From an uncultured Ellagibacter sp. (GTDB lineage Bacteria; Actinomycetota; Coriobacteriia; Coriobacteriales; Eggerthellaceae): a stretch of 12,357 bases of DNA. The position numbers and the translations under genes are program-made. The notes under the pieces were generated by a model, which saw nothing but the letters and a program-made list of their open reading frames with translations, was not told the DNA's origin and did not search any database. Of this stretch, positions 11,675 through 12,357 are shown one piece after another; the stretch's first letter is position 1, and every line of letters begins with the position of its first letter. Location: the NCBI RefSeq assembly GCF_934636505.1, contig NZ_CAKUAL010000061.1, forward strand, positions 1 to 12,357, given 5' to 3'.

Positions 11675-12357
11675 CTAAGGATTGCGCGTGCGCCAGGCTG
11701 TGGGCGAGAGCCCCGTCTGCTGCTTGAAGGCTTGGGCGAAGGCGGCTTGTTGCGGGTAGCCAAGGCGTTCGGCGATTTGCCCCACGGAAAGCGAGCTGTC
11801 GGCGAGCAGGTCGCATGCTCGCTCAGTGCGCCGCCTGCGTACATAGGCTCCTACGGATTCGCCTGTTTCGGCTTTGAAAGAGGCGCAGAGCTTTGATCGA
11901 CTCGTGTACAGGCGATCGGCGAGCTCGTCGACGCTTACACGCTTGCCTGCGTCAAGAGCGCGCTCTACGGTTGCTGCCGCCTCTTCGGCGAGATTGATGC
12001 TTGCCCGCGCGCCGGCTGCCTGTCGAGCCTGTTCGCAAGCCGCGCGTGAGCAGGCTAGTTCGGCGACCATCGTCTCCACGATGCCCTGCATGTACACATG
12101 TCCGCCCACTGCGCGGGCGCGCTCCTCGCTGACTCGCTGCAGCGCATGGCAAATGGCGGACGCCGCTTCTTCGTGCCACGGCTCGGCGAACGCTTCGAAG
12201 AGCCCTTCGAACTCGGCGGGATAGCGACTTTCCAATTCCTTGAAAAACCCGGGCAGGAAGAGCACGGAACGCGAGTGGTAGAGCTGTCCTGCAAAGAGTG
12301 GACTCAGCTCTTCGCCGCAATTGTCCTGGATAAAGCTGCACACTGCGCTGTTCGGCC
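11675..12357 (-). CDS. AraC-family transcriptional regulator (5' end outside the window)
   Basis: The visible 222 residues from a GTG at 12343 end in a complete AraC/XylS DNA-binding domain. HTH one is around residues 135-160 (VSVDELADRLYTSRSKLCASFK). HTH two is around 184-208, with the family signature LGYPQQAAFAQAFKQQTGLSPTAWR at 194-218. The N-terminal part is helical, with the segment VLFLPGFFKELESRYPAEFEG (about 27-47), and is probably a ligand or dimerisation domain. The reading frame stays open through 12344-12357, there is no ribosome binding site before the GTG, and AraC proteins of this kind are usually near 280-300 residues. I therefore read it as truncated at the right edge. The ligand and targets are unknown. 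It is transcribed in the same direction as the metal operon but is separated from it by 478 bp with repeats and a strong promoter, so it is a separate unit. Confidence 0.85.
   Translation of the reverse strand, partial: PNSAVCSFIQDNCGEELSPLFAGQLYHSRSVLFLPGFFKELESRYPAEFEGLFEAFAEPWHEEAASAICHALQRVSEERARAVGGHVYMQGIVETMVAELACSRAACEQARQAAGARASINLAEEAAATVERALDAGKRVSVDELADRLYTSRSKLCASFKAETGESVGAYVRRRRTERACDLLADSSLSVGQIAERLGYPQQAAFAQAFKQQTGLSPTAWRTRNP

Overview
This is a gene-dense, fairly GC-rich bacterial chromosomal segment. It starts in the 3' end of a 5S rRNA. It carries the rplJ-rplL ribosomal operon with an L10 leader, a LuxR-type regulator fused to a 12-helix membrane domain, and a zinc/cadmium-type efflux operon. 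Membrane-anchored LuxR proteins of this kind, with this codon use, suggest an anaerobic actinobacterium of class Coriobacteriia (Eggerthella/Gordonibacter/Slackia relatives). That assignment is an inference from protein style and is not proven here.

Layout. 1-306: 5S rRNA 3' end, its terminator, a second very GC-rich hairpin and an AT-rich promoter zone. 307-2109 (+): a HEAT-like helical-repeat protein and an NAD-type isocitrate dehydrogenase, closed by a hairpin terminator. 2227-4131 (+): a large membrane-anchored protein of unknown function. 4115-5404 (+): rplJ-rplL, with its promoter lying inside the end of the previous gene, an L10-binding leader, an attenuator hairpin and a strong final terminator. 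5689-7125 (+): the 12-TM LuxR regulator. 7366-8259 (+): a DUF4013-like polytopic membrane protein. 8327-11196 (-): a metal-resistance operon of ArsR/SmtB repressor, stand-alone HMA metallochaperone and P1B-type ATPase, with a clear promoter/operator at 11240-11285. 11675 to the right edge (-): an AraC-family regulator cut by the window.

How parts work together. In the metal operon, apo-repressor should sit on the palindrome at the transcription start. Zn/Cd/Pb would release it, and the HMA protein and the ATPase would then capture and export the metal. In the ribosomal operon, a 9-base segment of the L10-binding site is perfectly complementary to the 5' part of the attenuator hairpin, which gives a simple L10 feedback switch.

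Most unusual non-coding structure. Two elements bounded by long inverted repeats lie in and beside the metal operon. One is 173 bp (10258-10430) with perfect 33-bp arms and nested hairpins, located between the HMA gene and the ATPase gene. The other is about 161 bp (11396-11556) with 29-nt arms. Neither encodes a protein. Both look like small palindromic mobile or structured-RNA elements.
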